DNA of 64,000 nt from CADEEL01 sp050246475. Lineage in GTDB: Bacteria; Pseudomonadota; Alphaproteobacteria; Caulobacterales; Aquidulcibacteraceae. The notes below the pieces were generated by a model, which was given only the letters and a program-made list of their open reading frames with translations, ran no database searches and was not told where the DNA came from. This document shows, piece by piece, positions 1 to 9,349 of this stretch. The stretch lies in NCBI GenBank assembly GCA_050246475.1, contig JBFWVZ010000003.1, forward strand, positions 1 through 64,000, read 5' to 3'. Numbering within the stretch: position 1 is the first letter of the stretch; each line of letters opens with the position of its first letter. Both the position numbers and the translations under genes were made by a program.

Positions 1-998
1 CGACGGTGAAGGCGCTGACAGTCGATCAGGTGCGCGCGGCGGGCTCTGACATCATCCTCGGCAACACCTATCACCTCATGCTGCGCCCCGGCGCGGAGCG
101 CGTGCATCGCTTGGGCGGCTTGCATGCTTTCATGCGTTGGGGCGGGCCGATCCTGACCGACAGCGGCGGCTATCAGGTGATGTCGCTCGCTGGATTGCGG
201 GCGCTGTCCGAGGAAGGCGTGACATTCCGCAGCCATATTGACGGCTCATCGCATCGTTTGACGCCGGAGCGCGCGATCGAGATTCAAGCCGATCTCTTGG
301 GCGCCGATATCGTGATGCAGCTCGATGAATGCCCGGCGCTGCCGGCGCCCGTTGAAACCGTCGAAAAGGCGATGACGCTCTCGCTCCGGTGGGCCGAACG
401 GTGCAAGCGCGCGTTCGGTTCGCGTGAGGCGCAGAACCTCTTCGCCATCGTTCAAGGCGGCACGGATGCCGATCTGCGCCGCCGCTCAGCCGAAGCGCTC
501 GTGGCGGAAGGCTTTGACGGCTACGCGATCGGCGGGCTCGCGGTAGGTGAAGGGCATGAAGCGATGCTCACCGCGCTCGACGCGACAATCGTTCATCTGC
601 CGCGGGAGCGTCCGCGCTACCTTATGGGCGTGGGAAAGCCGGTCGATCTCGTCGAAAGCGTCGCGCGCGGCATTGATATGTTCGATTGCGTGCTGCCGAC
701 GCGCGCGGGCCGGCATGGACAAGCGTGGCTCGACGAAGGCCCGATCAATTTGAAGAACGCGCGGTTCGCGGAGGATTTGGCGCCGCTCGACGCCTCGCTC
801 GATTGCCCCGCGAGCCGGGATTACTCAAAAGCCTACCTGCATCATCTCGTGAAGGCCGAGGAGTTGCTCGCGCAGGTCCTGCTCTCTTGGCACAACATCG
901 CCTACTACCAGCGCCTGATGCAGCGCATGCGCGATGCGATCGCGGCGGGCTCATTCGCGGACTTCCGCGCTTCATTCCACGCGGGCTTGCGCGTCTAG
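1..998 (+). CDS. tgt: tRNA-guanine transglycosylase (5' end outside window)
   Basis: Exchanges guanine 34 of GU(N)-anticodon tRNAs for preQ1 in queuosine synthesis. The reading frame is open from the first base. Homology begins at the middle of the conserved segment ATVKALT...ILGNTYHLMLRPG, so the GTG at 6 is an internal valine and the true start lies upstream. Visible family motifs are LTDSGGYQ, FAIVQGG, GGLAVGE and MFDCVLPTR. The C-terminal zinc site, normally C-x-C-x2-C, reads LDCPAS here, so two of the three cysteines are missing while the downstream histidine region (YLHHL, SWHN) is kept. The TAG stop shares CTAG with the stop of the convergent lipoprotein gene. Confidence 0.95.
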   Translation, partial: TVKALTVDQVRAAGSDIILGNTYHLMLRPGAERVHRLGGLHAFMRWGGPILTDSGGYQVMSLAGLRALSEEGVTFRSHIDGSSHRLTPERAIEIQADLLGADIVMQLDECPALPAPVETVEKAMTLSLRWAERCKRAFGSREAQNLFAIVQGGTDADLRRRSAEALVAEGFDGYAIGGLAVGEGHEAMLTALDATIVHLPRERPRYLMGVGKPVDLVESVARGIDMFDCVLPTRAGRHGQAWLDEGPINLKNARFAEDLAPLDASLDCPASRDYSKAYLHHLVKAEELLAQVLLSWHNIAYYQRLMQRMRDAIAAGSFADFRASFHAGLRV

Positions 999-1615
999 CG
1001 CGGCGCGCCGACGCTCGGCTGCGGCGGACGATTGGTCTCGGTGTTGTTCGGTGCGCGTGTCATGCCCGGAGGCGGCGCGGGCACCACCGCGCGGCAGCCG
1101 AGCGAAGAGCCGTAGCCGCGCAGGAAGGCGCGCCGCATTTGTCCCATCTCGATGGCTTGCGCATAGCGGCGTTCGGCGCGCTGCGCGCCTGAGAGGCGGC
1201 GCACCCAACCGCGGAACGGCACGACGTCTCCCGCCAGTCCCTCGGCGGCGTTCACCGTGGCGTTGGACGCAGCGTCGAGGCCCTGATCGGTGCGTGAGCG
1301 CTGTCCGGCGGGCTGATAGCTTTCGCTTCCGAGAACGGCGTCGAGCTGGCCGATCTCGTACTGCACATTCGGGCATCCGCCCGCGAGGTTGGCGACTGAG
1401 TATGGGTAGCGGAGATTCTCGAGAATCTCCGGGATGTCCGGCCGGATGAGCCCGACGTCGCGAAGCGGCATGGTCGCGGCGCCGGCGATTCCCCGGCGCG
1501 TGCGGTCCATCCGCGTATCATCGTCGTTGTTCGCGCGGTCGCCGGAGGCGCAGCCAGCGAGCGCGAGCGACGCGGCAAGTCCTAAGGCGGCAAGCCGAAG
1601 CGGAGTGCGGTTCAT
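995..1615 (-). CDS. Predicted lipoprotein of unknown function
   Basis: A 206-residue protein with an N-terminal hydrophobic signal ending in a lipobox (LAGC, Cys at about residue 23), so probably exported and lipidated. The start was chosen at MNRTPLR because the longer in-frame extension upstream is GC-rich shadow sequence without a signal. After the lipobox come an acidic linker and a mostly helical-looking region, then a Pro/Asn-rich tail. I do not recognise a family. It is transcribed divergently from hrpB (115 bp between starts), and its stop overlaps that of tgt by 4 bp. Confidence 0.75.
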   Translation of the reverse strand: MNRTPLRLAALGLAASLALAGCASGDRANNDDDTRMDRTRRGIAGAATMPLRDVGLIRPDIPEILENLRYPYSVANLAGGCPNVQYEIGQLDAVLGSESYQPAGQRSRTDQGLDAASNATVNAAEGLAGDVVPFRGWVRRLSGAQRAERRYAQAIEMGQMRRAFLRGYGSSLGCRAVVPAPPPGMTRAPNNTETNRPPQPSVGAPR

Positions 1616-1730
1616 GATCGCTATGCCCCATCTACCCGCCTCCCCCTTAGCCGCTGGCGCGGCGCTCGCCAATAAAGAGAGCGCCGCGGCGCTGCTTGGC
1701 GCGCGCGCGCGTGGTGGATAAGCCTCGCTC

Positions 1731-4175
1731 ATGCTGCCGGTGGACGCTGTTTTGCCCGAACTTTTGGCCGCGCTCGCCGCGCGCCGGGAGGCGGTGCTCG
1801 TAGCCCCGCCCGGCGCGGGCAAGACGACGCGCGCGCCGCTGGCGCTCATGGAAGCGCCGTGGGCGGCGGGACGGAAGACGCTCCTGCTGGCGCCGCGCAG
1901 GATCGCGGCGAGGGCCGCGGCGGCGCGAATGGCGGCGAGCCTTGGCGAGCGCGTGGGCGAGACGATCGGCTTCCGCGTGCGTCTTGAAACGCGCGTGAGC
2001 GCCAAGACGCGGATCGAAGTGATCACCGAAGGCGTGTTCACGCGCACGATCTTGAGCGATCCCGCCCTCGACGGCGTGTCGAGCGTGATCTTCGATGAGT
2101 TTCACGAGCGCAGCCTTGAGGGCGATCTTGGCCTCGCGCTCGCGCGCGATGCGCAAAGAGGACTGCGCGATGACCTAAGACTTCTCGTGATGTCCGCGAC
2201 GATCGATGCGGCGCGCATTTCGAAGGTGCTGGACGATGCGCCGGTGATTGAGTCGCGAGGGCGGATGTTTCCAGTCTCTCTCGTGCATCGCCCGCGCGAC
2301 GCGTCAAAGCGCTTGGAGGAGGATGTCGCCGCCGCATCGCGCGCGATGCTGATGGCCGAAGCGGGAAGCCAGCTCATCTTTCTGCCAGGCGCGCGGGAGA
2401 TCGAACGGACGGCGGCGCTGCTCAACGAGAGCGTTCACGATAGAAACGTTGATGTACGCCCGCTCTATGGTGCGATGGAGGGGGCCGCGCAGGACGCCGC
2501 GATCGCGCCTTCGCCGCCGGGGCGCCGCAAGATCGTGTTGGCGACATCGATCGCGGAAACGAGCCTCACCATCGAAGGCGTACGCGTCGTGATCGACAGC
2601 GGGCTCTCGCGGCGGCCGCGCTATGAGCCGGGCTTGGGGCTCACGCGGTTGGAGACCGTGCGCGCGAGCCAGGCCTCGGTCGAGCAGCGTCGCGGGCGCG
2701 CGGGGCGGCTCGAGGCGGGCGTGTGCGTGCGCCTTTGGAGCGAGGGAGAGACGCGCGCGCTGCCGCCGGCGGATCGCCCGGAGATTTTGGACGCCGATCT
2801 TTCAAGCCTCGCGCTCGATCTCGCGAGTTGGGGCGTCGGCGAGCCCACGTCGCTGACTTGGCTCGATCCGCCGCCGCGCGCGGCGTGGAGCGAGGCGATT
2901 GCGCTTCTCGCCTCGCTCGGCGCGCTCGATGCGGATGGACGGCTGACGCCCCACGGCGGCGCGCTCGCGGGCCTGCCTTTGCCGCCGCGCATGGCGCGCA
3001 TGGTGCTGGCTGCGGCGCCCGAGGCGCGCGCGGATGCGGCGCGGATCGCGGTGCTGCTGACGGAGCAAGGGTTGGGCGGTCGCGACGCGGACTTACGCGA
3101 ACGGTTGCGCCGCTTCGCGCAGGAACGCTCACCGCGCGCAAATGCAGCACGCGGCCTAGCGCAGCGTATCGCGCGTTTAGCGGATGCGGCGGGCGATGGA
3201 AGCGACCCGGAGCGCGCGGGCGCGCTGTTGGCATTGGCCTATCCAGATCGCGTGGCGAAGGCGCGCGGCGCCGACGGCGCCTTTCTCATGGCGAACGGGC
3301 GGGCCGCGTCGCTCGACGCGATCGACGTGCTCTCGCGCGAACCCTATTTGGCGATCGCGGAAATCGCGGGGCGGGCGGATCGCTCACAGATTCTGCTCGC
3401 CGCGCCGATCGCGCGAGAGGAAATTGAGACGCTTTTTGCGAACGAGATCAGCGAAAGCGCCGAGATGTTCTTCGACGCTGACAGCGGCGCCGTGCGCGCA
3501 CGGCGTTCGCGGCGTTACGGGCGCCTGGTGCTGAGCGAAGGTCCGGTCGAGCGGGTGAGCGCGGCGGAGATCGAGGCGGCGCTCTTGGAAAAGGTGCGCG
3601 AGGAAGGCGTTGCGTTTCTGCCCTGGAGCGATGCGGACAGGCAATTGCGCGCGCGTGTTGCGCTCCTGCGCGGTTTGAATGGGGAGGCGTTTCCGGATTG
3701 GTCCGATGAGGCGCTTCATGCGTCGCTCGACGCTTGGCTGCCCGGCGCGGTCGGCGGCGTTTCGCGGCTTGATGATCTGGCGCACGGCAAACTTTCGCGC
3801 GCGCTAGAGCTGACGCTCACGCACCAGCAGCGGCGGGCGCTTGGCGAACTCGCGCCGGTGCGGTTCGAAACACCGGCCGGCGGTTCAGCGCTCATTGACT
3901 ATGAGGCGGAGAATGGCCCCGCGATTGATGTGCGCCTGCAGGAGCTCTTCGGGATGAGCGCGCATCCCACGGTAGCCGGCGGGCGCGCGCCGCTGCTCAT
4001 TCGTCTCCTTTCGCCCGCGCATCGGCCGGTGCAAACGACTCGTGATTTGCCTGGCTTCTGGAAAGGCTCGTACGCAGCGGTGCGCGCCGAGATGCGCGGC
4101 CGCTACCCGAAGCATCCGTGGCCGGAAGATCCGCTCGCCGCGCCGCCGACAAGAAAGGCCAAGCCCCGCTCATGA
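1731..4175 (+). CDS. hrpB: ATP-dependent helicase HrpB
   Basis: An 814-residue DEAH/DExH-family RNA helicase, the usual HrpB length. Walker A is APPGAGKTT near residue 25 and the DExH box is DEFH near residue 122. SAT (motif III) and the motif VI region QRRGRAGR are also present. The long C-terminal half, with WLPGAVGGVSRLDDL and a final PKHPWPEDP, is characteristic of HrpB. The cellular role of HrpB is not well defined. Its TGA overlaps the ATG of the next gene (ATGA), so the dehydratase is probably translationally coupled. Confidence 0.95.
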   Translation: MLPVDAVLPELLAALAARREAVLVAPPGAGKTTRAPLALMEAPWAAGRKTLLLAPRRIAARAAAARMAASLGERVGETIGFRVRLETRVSAKTRIEVITEGVFTRTILSDPALDGVSSVIFDEFHERSLEGDLGLALARDAQRGLRDDLRLLVMSATIDAARISKVLDDAPVIESRGRMFPVSLVHRPRDASKRLEEDVAAASRAMLMAEAGSQLIFLPGAREIERTAALLNESVHDRNVDVRPLYGAMEGAAQDAAIAPSPPGRRKIVLATSIAETSLTIEGVRVVIDSGLSRRPRYEPGLGLTRLETVRASQASVEQRRGRAGRLEAGVCVRLWSEGETRALPPADRPEILDADLSSLALDLASWGVGEPTSLTWLDPPPRAAWSEAIALLASLGALDADGRLTPHGGALAGLPLPPRMARMVLAAAPEARADAARIAVLLTEQGLGGRDADLRERLRRFAQERSPRANAARGLAQRIARLADAAGDGSDPERAGALLALAYPDRVAKARGADGAFLMANGRAASLDAIDVLSREPYLAIAEIAGRADRSQILLAAPIAREEIETLFANEISESAEMFFDADSGAVRARRSRRYGRLVLSEGPVERVSAAEIEAALLEKVREEGVAFLPWSDADRQLRARVALLRGLNGEAFPDWSDEALHASLDAWLPGAVGGVSRLDDLAHGKLSRALELTLTHQQRRALGELAPVRFETPAGGSALIDYEAENGPAIDVRLQELFGMSAHPTVAGGRAPLLIRLLSPAHRPVQTTRDLPGFWKGSYAAVRAEMRGRYPKHPWPEDPLAAPPTRKAKPRS

Positions 4176-5128
4176 TCCTGCCGACCTTTGCGGACGTCCA
4201 AGCAGCCGCGGATCGCATCGCACACGCCGTTCGCCGCACGCCGCTTTTCCGCGATGACGCGCTCTCCGAGCGCCTCGAAGCCGACATCTACGTAAAAGCG
4301 GAATGCCTGCAGCGCTTCGGCGCCTTCAAGTTGCGCGGGGCTTTCAACAAGCTCGCTGCGATGCCGGAGGATGTGCGCGCGAACGGCGTGCTGGCGTTTT
4401 CCTCCGGCAATCACGCCATCGCGGTTTCGGCGGCGGCGAAGCATTTTGGCGTCTCCGCGACGATCGTGATGCCGGCCGATGCGCCGCGCGCGAAAATGGA
4501 GCGCGTGAAGGCGCTGGACGGCGAGGTCGTGCCGTACGATCGCGTGACTGAGGATCGCGAAGCGATCGGCGCGAAGATCGCGGCGGAGCGCGGGCTGCCG
4601 ATAGTGAAGCCGTTCGACGATCCATACATCATCGCTGGGCAAGGCACGGCCGGGCTCGAAATCGCGCAGGAGATCGAGCCGGACATCGTCATGGCGCCGG
4701 CAAGCGGCGGGGGCCTGGCGACGGGCATCGCGCTAGCGGTCAAACATCTGCATCCGGGCGCGGTCGTCTATGCCGTCGAACCGCAAGGCCACGACGATAT
4801 CGCACGCTCGCTGGCGGCGGGATCGATCCAGACGAACGAGCCAGGCGTACGCTCGATCTGCGACGCGCTGCTGGTGGATCGCATGGGCGCGGCGCCCTTT
4901 GCGTTGGCGCGGGCAAACTTGGCCGGCGCGCTGACCGTGAGCGACGACGAGGTGCGCGCGGCCATGCGCCATGCGTTCACAGAATTGCGCCTGGTGCTGG
5001 AGCCTTCAGGCGCTGCCGCATTGGCGGCGCTCATGGCCGGGCGCGTCGATGCACGCGGCAAGACGGTCGCGATCGTAGCGAGCGGCGGGAACGTCGATGC
5101 GGCGGCTTACGCCGCCGCGATCGCCTAG
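4172..5128 (+). CDS. Threonine/serine dehydratase family PLP enzyme
   Basis: A 318-residue fold-type II PLP enzyme. The PLP lysine is in FKLRGAFN (about K53), the substrate loop is SSGNHA, and the phosphate-binding loop is ASGGGLATG. This length, with no C-terminal ACT domains, fits catabolic threonine dehydratase, serine racemase or threo-3-hydroxyaspartate ammonia-lyase. The sequence does not separate these. The ATG at 4172 was chosen because it overlaps the hrpB stop and begins the conserved segment MILPTFADV; the longer frame reads into hrpB. The stop shares CTAG with the convergent slt gene. Confidence 0.85.
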   Translation: MILPTFADVQAAADRIAHAVRRTPLFRDDALSERLEADIYVKAECLQRFGAFKLRGAFNKLAAMPEDVRANGVLAFSSGNHAIAVSAAAKHFGVSATIVMPADAPRAKMERVKALDGEVVPYDRVTEDREAIGAKIAAERGLPIVKPFDDPYIIAGQGTAGLEIAQEIEPDIVMAPASGGGLATGIALAVKHLHPGAVVYAVEPQGHDDIARSLAAGSIQTNEPGVRSICDALLVDRMGAAPFALARANLAGALTVSDDEVRAAMRHAFTELRLVLEPSGAAALAALMAGRVDARGKTVAIVASGGNVDAAAYAAAIA

Positions 5129-7182
5129 GTCGAGCCGCGGCGCAAATCCTGCTGGATCTGAATAGGCGTGGGCTGGCCGGAAAGACGGTGCCGGTACACC
5201 TGCACGTTCTCCAGCACACGCTGAATATAATTGCGCGTTTCAGCGAACGGAACGAGCTCAACCCAATCGACAACGTCGGTCGTGGAAGAGCGCGGATCGC
5301 CGAAATCGCGGATCCACTCGCGCGCGCGCCCACCGCCTGCGTTGTAGGCGGCGATCACGAGCACGTAGGAGCCGCCGAACTCGTCCAGCAGATCGGAAAG
5401 GTGCGAGGCGCCGAGCCGGATATTGTATTGCGGATCGCCGGTGAGGTTCGCGAGCTGGTAGGGCAGGCCGTAGCGGTTTGCGGTGAGGCGCGCGGTGGCG
5501 GGCATGAGCTGCATGAGCCCGCGCGCGCCGACCGGGCTCATGGCGCGCGGATCGAACTCGCTCTCCTGACGGATGATGGCGTAAACCAACGCCGGTTCAG
5601 GCCGCGACATCGAGCGCACCTCCGCCGGCAAATCCAGCAGCGGGAAGGCGGCGTTCACCGCGAGAATGCCGCGCCGGATGCCGGCCTTCGCTGTGCGAAG
5701 CGCCGTGCGCGTGTAGCTCGACTCACGCGCCATTGCCCCGAGCAGCTCAAGTTCGGCGGGATCGTCCAGCGTGTCATCGAGATAGTAGGCGATCATCTCG
5801 AATTCGCGCTGCGTGCCGAACTCGGAAATGAGCCTCAGCGCCCGGACGAGCTCGCGCTGCTGGAAGCGTTGCCTCACCTCTTGGGTGGGCGCGGGAGAAT
5901 TGTCCGCGAGCCGCATGACGCCGCCGCGCCGCGCCGCGGCAAGCTGCCCGTAATATACGTAATCGTAGCGCGCCGCCTCGGCGAGGCGCTGATCGGCCTC
6001 CGCCGTGTCGCCCAGCGCACGCGCCGCTTCCGCGCGCCAATAGAGTGCGCGGGCGCGCGAAACCGGCGTCGAGACGTTCTCGTCAAGATGCGCGAAGTGC
6101 GCGGCCGCTTCGCGCGGCTGATTGAGGAAACGCAGCGAGAGCCAGCCCGCGAGCCACTCGGCGTCGGCGAATTGTTCGCCCGAACTCATCCCGTGCGCGT
6201 TGGCGAAACGATAAGCGTCGCGGCGGTTCCCCGCGCGCATGGCGCGTCCGATGTAAAGGCGGCGCTCGTCGTAAATGTCGTCGCGCGCTGCGAGCGGCGC
6301 CTGCGTTGGCACGATGCGCAACGCGATTTGATAAGCGTCCTCCGGCCGGCCGGCGCGGCGCACATAGCGCGCGCGATCGTAAAGCAAGCCCGGATCGTCC
6401 GAACGCGAGGCCGGCACCGCATCCACCGCCGCCTGCACGCCGCGGCGCGGGCGCGTTTGCAGCATGATGCGCGCCTGCGCAACAGCGCGATCGGCCGCGC
6501 TCACACGCGGCATGAGCCGCTGCGCCGCCCCGCGTTCGCCGCGCCACAATGAGATGTCTAGGCGCGCGGCGTGATCGTCCTCCGAGAGCGCGCCCGAGAA
6601 CTCCGCGAGAGCGACTGCTTCAGCACGCGAGGAAAGCGCCTCGGTGCGCCATGCTTGGCGGACGAGTTGAACCGCCTCGCTGTTTTGCCCCGTTGCCCGC
6701 AGCGCTTGCGCAAGCGCGACGCGGCCATCTCCGGTCTGCGGGCCTCCATCTCCGCGCAGGAAGGCCACGCGGTCTCCCATGGAGAGGCCGGAATCGAAGA
6801 TGGCTTGCTCCGCGCGCTGACGCATCGTCGCGCGGCCGGGCCAATCCTCCAGTTCACGCAGCGCGCGCGAGAGATCGTAGAAGTCGGCCGGCGCTTCCGG
6901 CGCGGCCGCGTAGCGCCACTGCAGCGTGCGCCGGACGAGTGGATCGGTGGCGCTGTCGCGGGCCTGGCGCACGGCCGCCCAATTGTTCGAGGCGGCGGCC
7001 GTCATGCCGTCGCGCAGGCGGGAATATTCGGTCGGCGAGGGGCGGGGAATCGGCTGGCCGACATTGAACGTCACCGGCTCTGCCTGCTGCGCGAGCGCGA
7101 TCTGGCGCGAGGCGCCCGCGGCGATCAACCCGATCAGCCCGAGGACCGCGACGGCCCCGCACACCCGATGCCAATGCTTCAT
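5125..7182 (-). CDS. slt: Soluble lytic murein transglycosylase (Slt family)
   Basis: A 685-residue periplasmic enzyme that cleaves peptidoglycan glycan strands with formation of 1,6-anhydromuramoyl ends. A signal peptide lies at residues 1-31 (ends IALAQ). It is followed by a long alpha-helical superhelix (about residues 60-480) and a C-terminal SLT catalytic domain with the motif IIRQESEFDPRAMSPVGARG, whose first E is the catalytic glutamate, then GLMQLMP and AYNAGGGR. The ATG at 7182 is the first start giving a signal peptide; the upstream in-frame extension runs antisense to dapA and was rejected. Divergent from dapA. Confidence 0.93.
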   Translation of the reverse strand: MKHWHRVCGAVAVLGLIGLIAAGASRQIALAQQAEPVTFNVGQPIPRPSPTEYSRLRDGMTAAASNNWAAVRQARDSATDPLVRRTLQWRYAAAPEAPADFYDLSRALRELEDWPGRATMRQRAEQAIFDSGLSMGDRVAFLRGDGGPQTGDGRVALAQALRATGQNSEAVQLVRQAWRTEALSSRAEAVALAEFSGALSEDDHAARLDISLWRGERGAAQRLMPRVSAADRAVAQARIMLQTRPRRGVQAAVDAVPASRSDDPGLLYDRARYVRRAGRPEDAYQIALRIVPTQAPLAARDDIYDERRLYIGRAMRAGNRRDAYRFANAHGMSSGEQFADAEWLAGWLSLRFLNQPREAAAHFAHLDENVSTPVSRARALYWRAEAARALGDTAEADQRLAEAARYDYVYYGQLAAARRGGVMRLADNSPAPTQEVRQRFQQRELVRALRLISEFGTQREFEMIAYYLDDTLDDPAELELLGAMARESSYTRTALRTAKAGIRRGILAVNAAFPLLDLPAEVRSMSRPEPALVYAIIRQESEFDPRAMSPVGARGLMQLMPATARLTANRYGLPYQLANLTGDPQYNIRLGASHLSDLLDEFGGSYVLVIAAYNAGGGRAREWIRDFGDPRSSTTDVVDWVELVPFAETRNYIQRVLENVQVYRHRLSGQPTPIQIQQDLRRGST

Positions 7183-7383
7183 TCGGTCCGCCTCCGCTTG
7201 CGGATCATTCGGGCCGGAGCCTAAGGTCACCCCGCGTTCGATGCGACTCCCATCTCCTCTCCGGCCCCGCCCCAAACTGGGACGAGCCCGGCTTTTGGCG
7301 GGCGACGCTCTCGGTTTCTGCCTGCAATTTGCGGCAGGATTCGCGCCAATTCCACCCGGAGCAGCGCTGCTGGCGCGAATGTC

Positions 7384-8259
7384 ATGATTCAAGGCTCGAT
7401 CCCGGCGCTGATCACCCCGCTGCGCGGCGGAAAAGTGGATTACGCGGCATTCCAAGCCCACGTCGCGCGCCAGGCGGCGGCGGGCACACATGGCTTCGTC
7501 CCCACAGGCACCACCGGCGAATCGCCGACGCTCACGGATGAGGAGCATGCACGCGTCGTGGCGGCGTGCGTGGAGGCGGCGGCCGGACGCCCGGTGATCG
7601 CGGGCTGTGGTTCGGCTTCGACTGAACATGCGCTCGCGTTGATGCGAAGCGCCAAGGCCGCGCGCGCGGACGCCGCGCTTGTGGTGACACCCTACTACAA
7701 CCGCCCAAGTCAGGATGGCCTCTTCGCGCACTACAAAGCGCTTTCGGACGCCGATGTGCTGCCGATCATTCTCTACAATGTGCCGGTCCGCACCGGAGTG
7801 GACATGCTGCCGGAGACGGTCGCGCGCGTCGCGAAGCTCAAGAACGTCGTCGGGATCAAGGACGCGAGCCGCGATCTTGGGCGCGTCGCCAAGCACCGCG
7901 AACTCTGCGGAGACGATTTCATCCTGCTCTCGGGCGAGGACGACACGGCCGTCGCCTTCAACGCGATGGGCGGAACCGGCTGCATCTCGGTGACGGCGAA
8001 CGTCGCGCCGGCGCAGTGCGCGGAGATGCAGGACGCCTGCCTGGCGGGTGATTTTGCCAGGGCGCGCGCGATCAATGTTCGCCTTGCGGATCTGCACAAG
8101 GCCATGTTCTGCGAGCCGTCCCCCGCGCCGGCGAAATATGGCGCCGCGCTGCTCGACGGGATGACGGCGGACGTGCGCTTGCCGCTCGTGGCGCTCAGTG
8201 AAGCGGGCGAAAAGCAGGTGCGCGCCGCGATGGTGAAGGCGGGGCTCCTGAACGCCTAA
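7384..8259 (+). CDS. dapA: 4-hydroxy-tetrahydrodipicolinate synthase
   Basis: Condenses pyruvate with aspartate semialdehyde in the lysine/diaminopimelate pathway. It has 291 residues, the standard length. GTTGES (residues 42-47), the catalytic tyrosine in YNVPVRT (Y131) and the Schiff-base lysine in VGIKD (K159) are all present. Its TAA overlaps the ATG of smpB by one base (TAATG), indicating a two-gene unit. This dapA-smpB order is common in Alphaproteobacteria. About 200 bp separate it from the divergent slt; I see no confident promoter there. Confidence 0.97.
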   Translation: MIQGSIPALITPLRGGKVDYAAFQAHVARQAAAGTHGFVPTGTTGESPTLTDEEHARVVAACVEAAAGRPVIAGCGSASTEHALALMRSAKAARADAALVVTPYYNRPSQDGLFAHYKALSDADVLPIILYNVPVRTGVDMLPETVARVAKLKNVVGIKDASRDLGRVAKHRELCGDDFILLSGEDDTAVAFNAMGGTGCISVTANVAPAQCAEMQDACLAGDFARARAINVRLADLHKAMFCEPSPAPAKYGAALLDGMTADVRLPLVALSEAGEKQVRAAMVKAGLLNA

Positions 8260-8717
8260 TGACTGACAGAAAGCTCATCGCGGAGAATCGCCGTGCGCGG
8301 TTCGATTTCATGATCGAGGAGACGATCGAGGCGGGGATCCAATTGCTTGGTTCCGAGGTGAAGTCCCTGCGCGCGGGGCGCGCGAACATCGCCGAAAGCT
8401 ATGCGAGCCCGGAGAAGGGCGAACTCTTCTTGGTCAACGCGCACATTCCCGAATACGCGCCCGCCGCGCGCTTCAATCATGAGCCGCGCCGGCCGCGAAA
8501 GCTGCTCGTGAAGAAGAAGGAATTGGCGAAGCTCTTGATCGGCGTCGAGCGCGAGGGGCGCTCCATCGTGCCGCTGAAGATGTATTTCAACGAGCGCGGC
8601 TTCGCGAAGATGGAGCTCGCGTTGGCGCGCGGGAAAAAAGCGCACGACAAGCGCGAAGCCACCAAGGATCGCGAATGGAAGCGCAACCAGGCGCGCCTGC
8701 TGCGGGATCGGGGCTAA
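8259..8717 (+). CDS. smpB: SsrA-binding protein SmpB
   Basis: Binds tmRNA and delivers it to stalled ribosomes for trans-translation. It has 152 residues with the conserved N-terminal NRRARFDF, the GSEVKSLR and GKKAHDKRE motifs, and a basic C-terminal tail (WKRNQARLLRDRG) that enters the ribosomal mRNA channel in this family. It starts on the last base of the dapA stop. Its TAA shares CTAA with the stop of the convergent uracil-DNA glycosylase gene. The tmRNA gene itself was not seen in the window. Confidence 0.97.
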   Translation: MTDRKLIAENRRARFDFMIEETIEAGIQLLGSEVKSLRAGRANIAESYASPEKGELFLVNAHIPEYAPAARFNHEPRRPRKLLVKKKELAKLLIGVEREGRSIVPLKMYFNERGFAKMELALARGKKAHDKREATKDREWKRNQARLLRDRG

Positions 8718-9349
8718 GCCAGAAGCTCTTTCGCCCGCGCGAAGATCGCCTCGAACATCTCGGTGGTGAGCCGCCGCGTCTGCGTGTTGTAGCGGGAGCA
8801 ATGATAGCTGGAGATCATGACGCGCCCGCTCGGCAGCGGCGTCTCCACGCCGTGGCCGAACCTTGAGAAGGCCGGTTTCAGATCATGCGCGCGCAGCACG
8901 CTTTCGTGCGCGATCGAGCCCAGCGCAATGAGAACTTGAACCTTAGGAAGGGCGCCGATGCGCGCGGCGAGATAAGGGCGGCACGTCGCAATCTCATGCG
9001 GCGTTGGTTTGTTTTCCGGCGGCGCGCAGCGAACCGCATTGGTGATCATCGCTTGTTGGAGCGTAAGCCCGTCCGCAGGATCGGCGCGATACTCGCCCGC
9101 GGCGAAGCCGAACTTCTTGAGCGTGCCGTAGAGCAGCTCGCCTGCGTAGTCGCCGGTGAAAGGGCGACCCGTGCGGTTTGCGCCCATGCGCCCGGGCGCT
9201 AGGCCGATGACGAGCAGCTTTGCGCCTTCATCGCCAAACGAGGGCGCGGCGCCGTTGAACCAAGCAGGCTCGGCGCGCTTGTTGGCTTCGCGGTACTGAA
9301 CGAGGCGCGGGCAGAGCGCGCAATCGCGCGGCGCCTCGGGCGCGATCAT
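8714..9349 (-). CDS. Family 5 uracil-DNA glycosylase (UDGb type)
   Basis: A 211-residue base-excision repair glycosylase. The signature GLAPGRMGANRTGRPFTGD matches the UDGb-type family rather than family 4 Fe-S enzymes. The second active-site loop reads HCSRYNTQTRRLT, and an N-terminal CALCPRL stretch is present. The family removes uracil and other deaminated bases without the classical family-1 aspartate. It is the downstream partner of the NYN gene: its ATG overlaps that gene's TGA by 4 bp. Family assignment is strong; exact substrate range cannot be told from sequence. Confidence 0.88.
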   Translation of the reverse strand: MIAPEAPRDCALCPRLVQYREANKRAEPAWFNGAAPSFGDEGAKLLVIGLAPGRMGANRTGRPFTGDYAGELLYGTLKKFGFAAGEYRADPADGLTLQQAMITNAVRCAPPENKPTPHEIATCRPYLAARIGALPKVQVLIALGSIAHESVLRAHDLKPAFSRFGHGVETPLPSGRVMISSYHCSRYNTQTRRLTTEMFEAIFARAKELLA

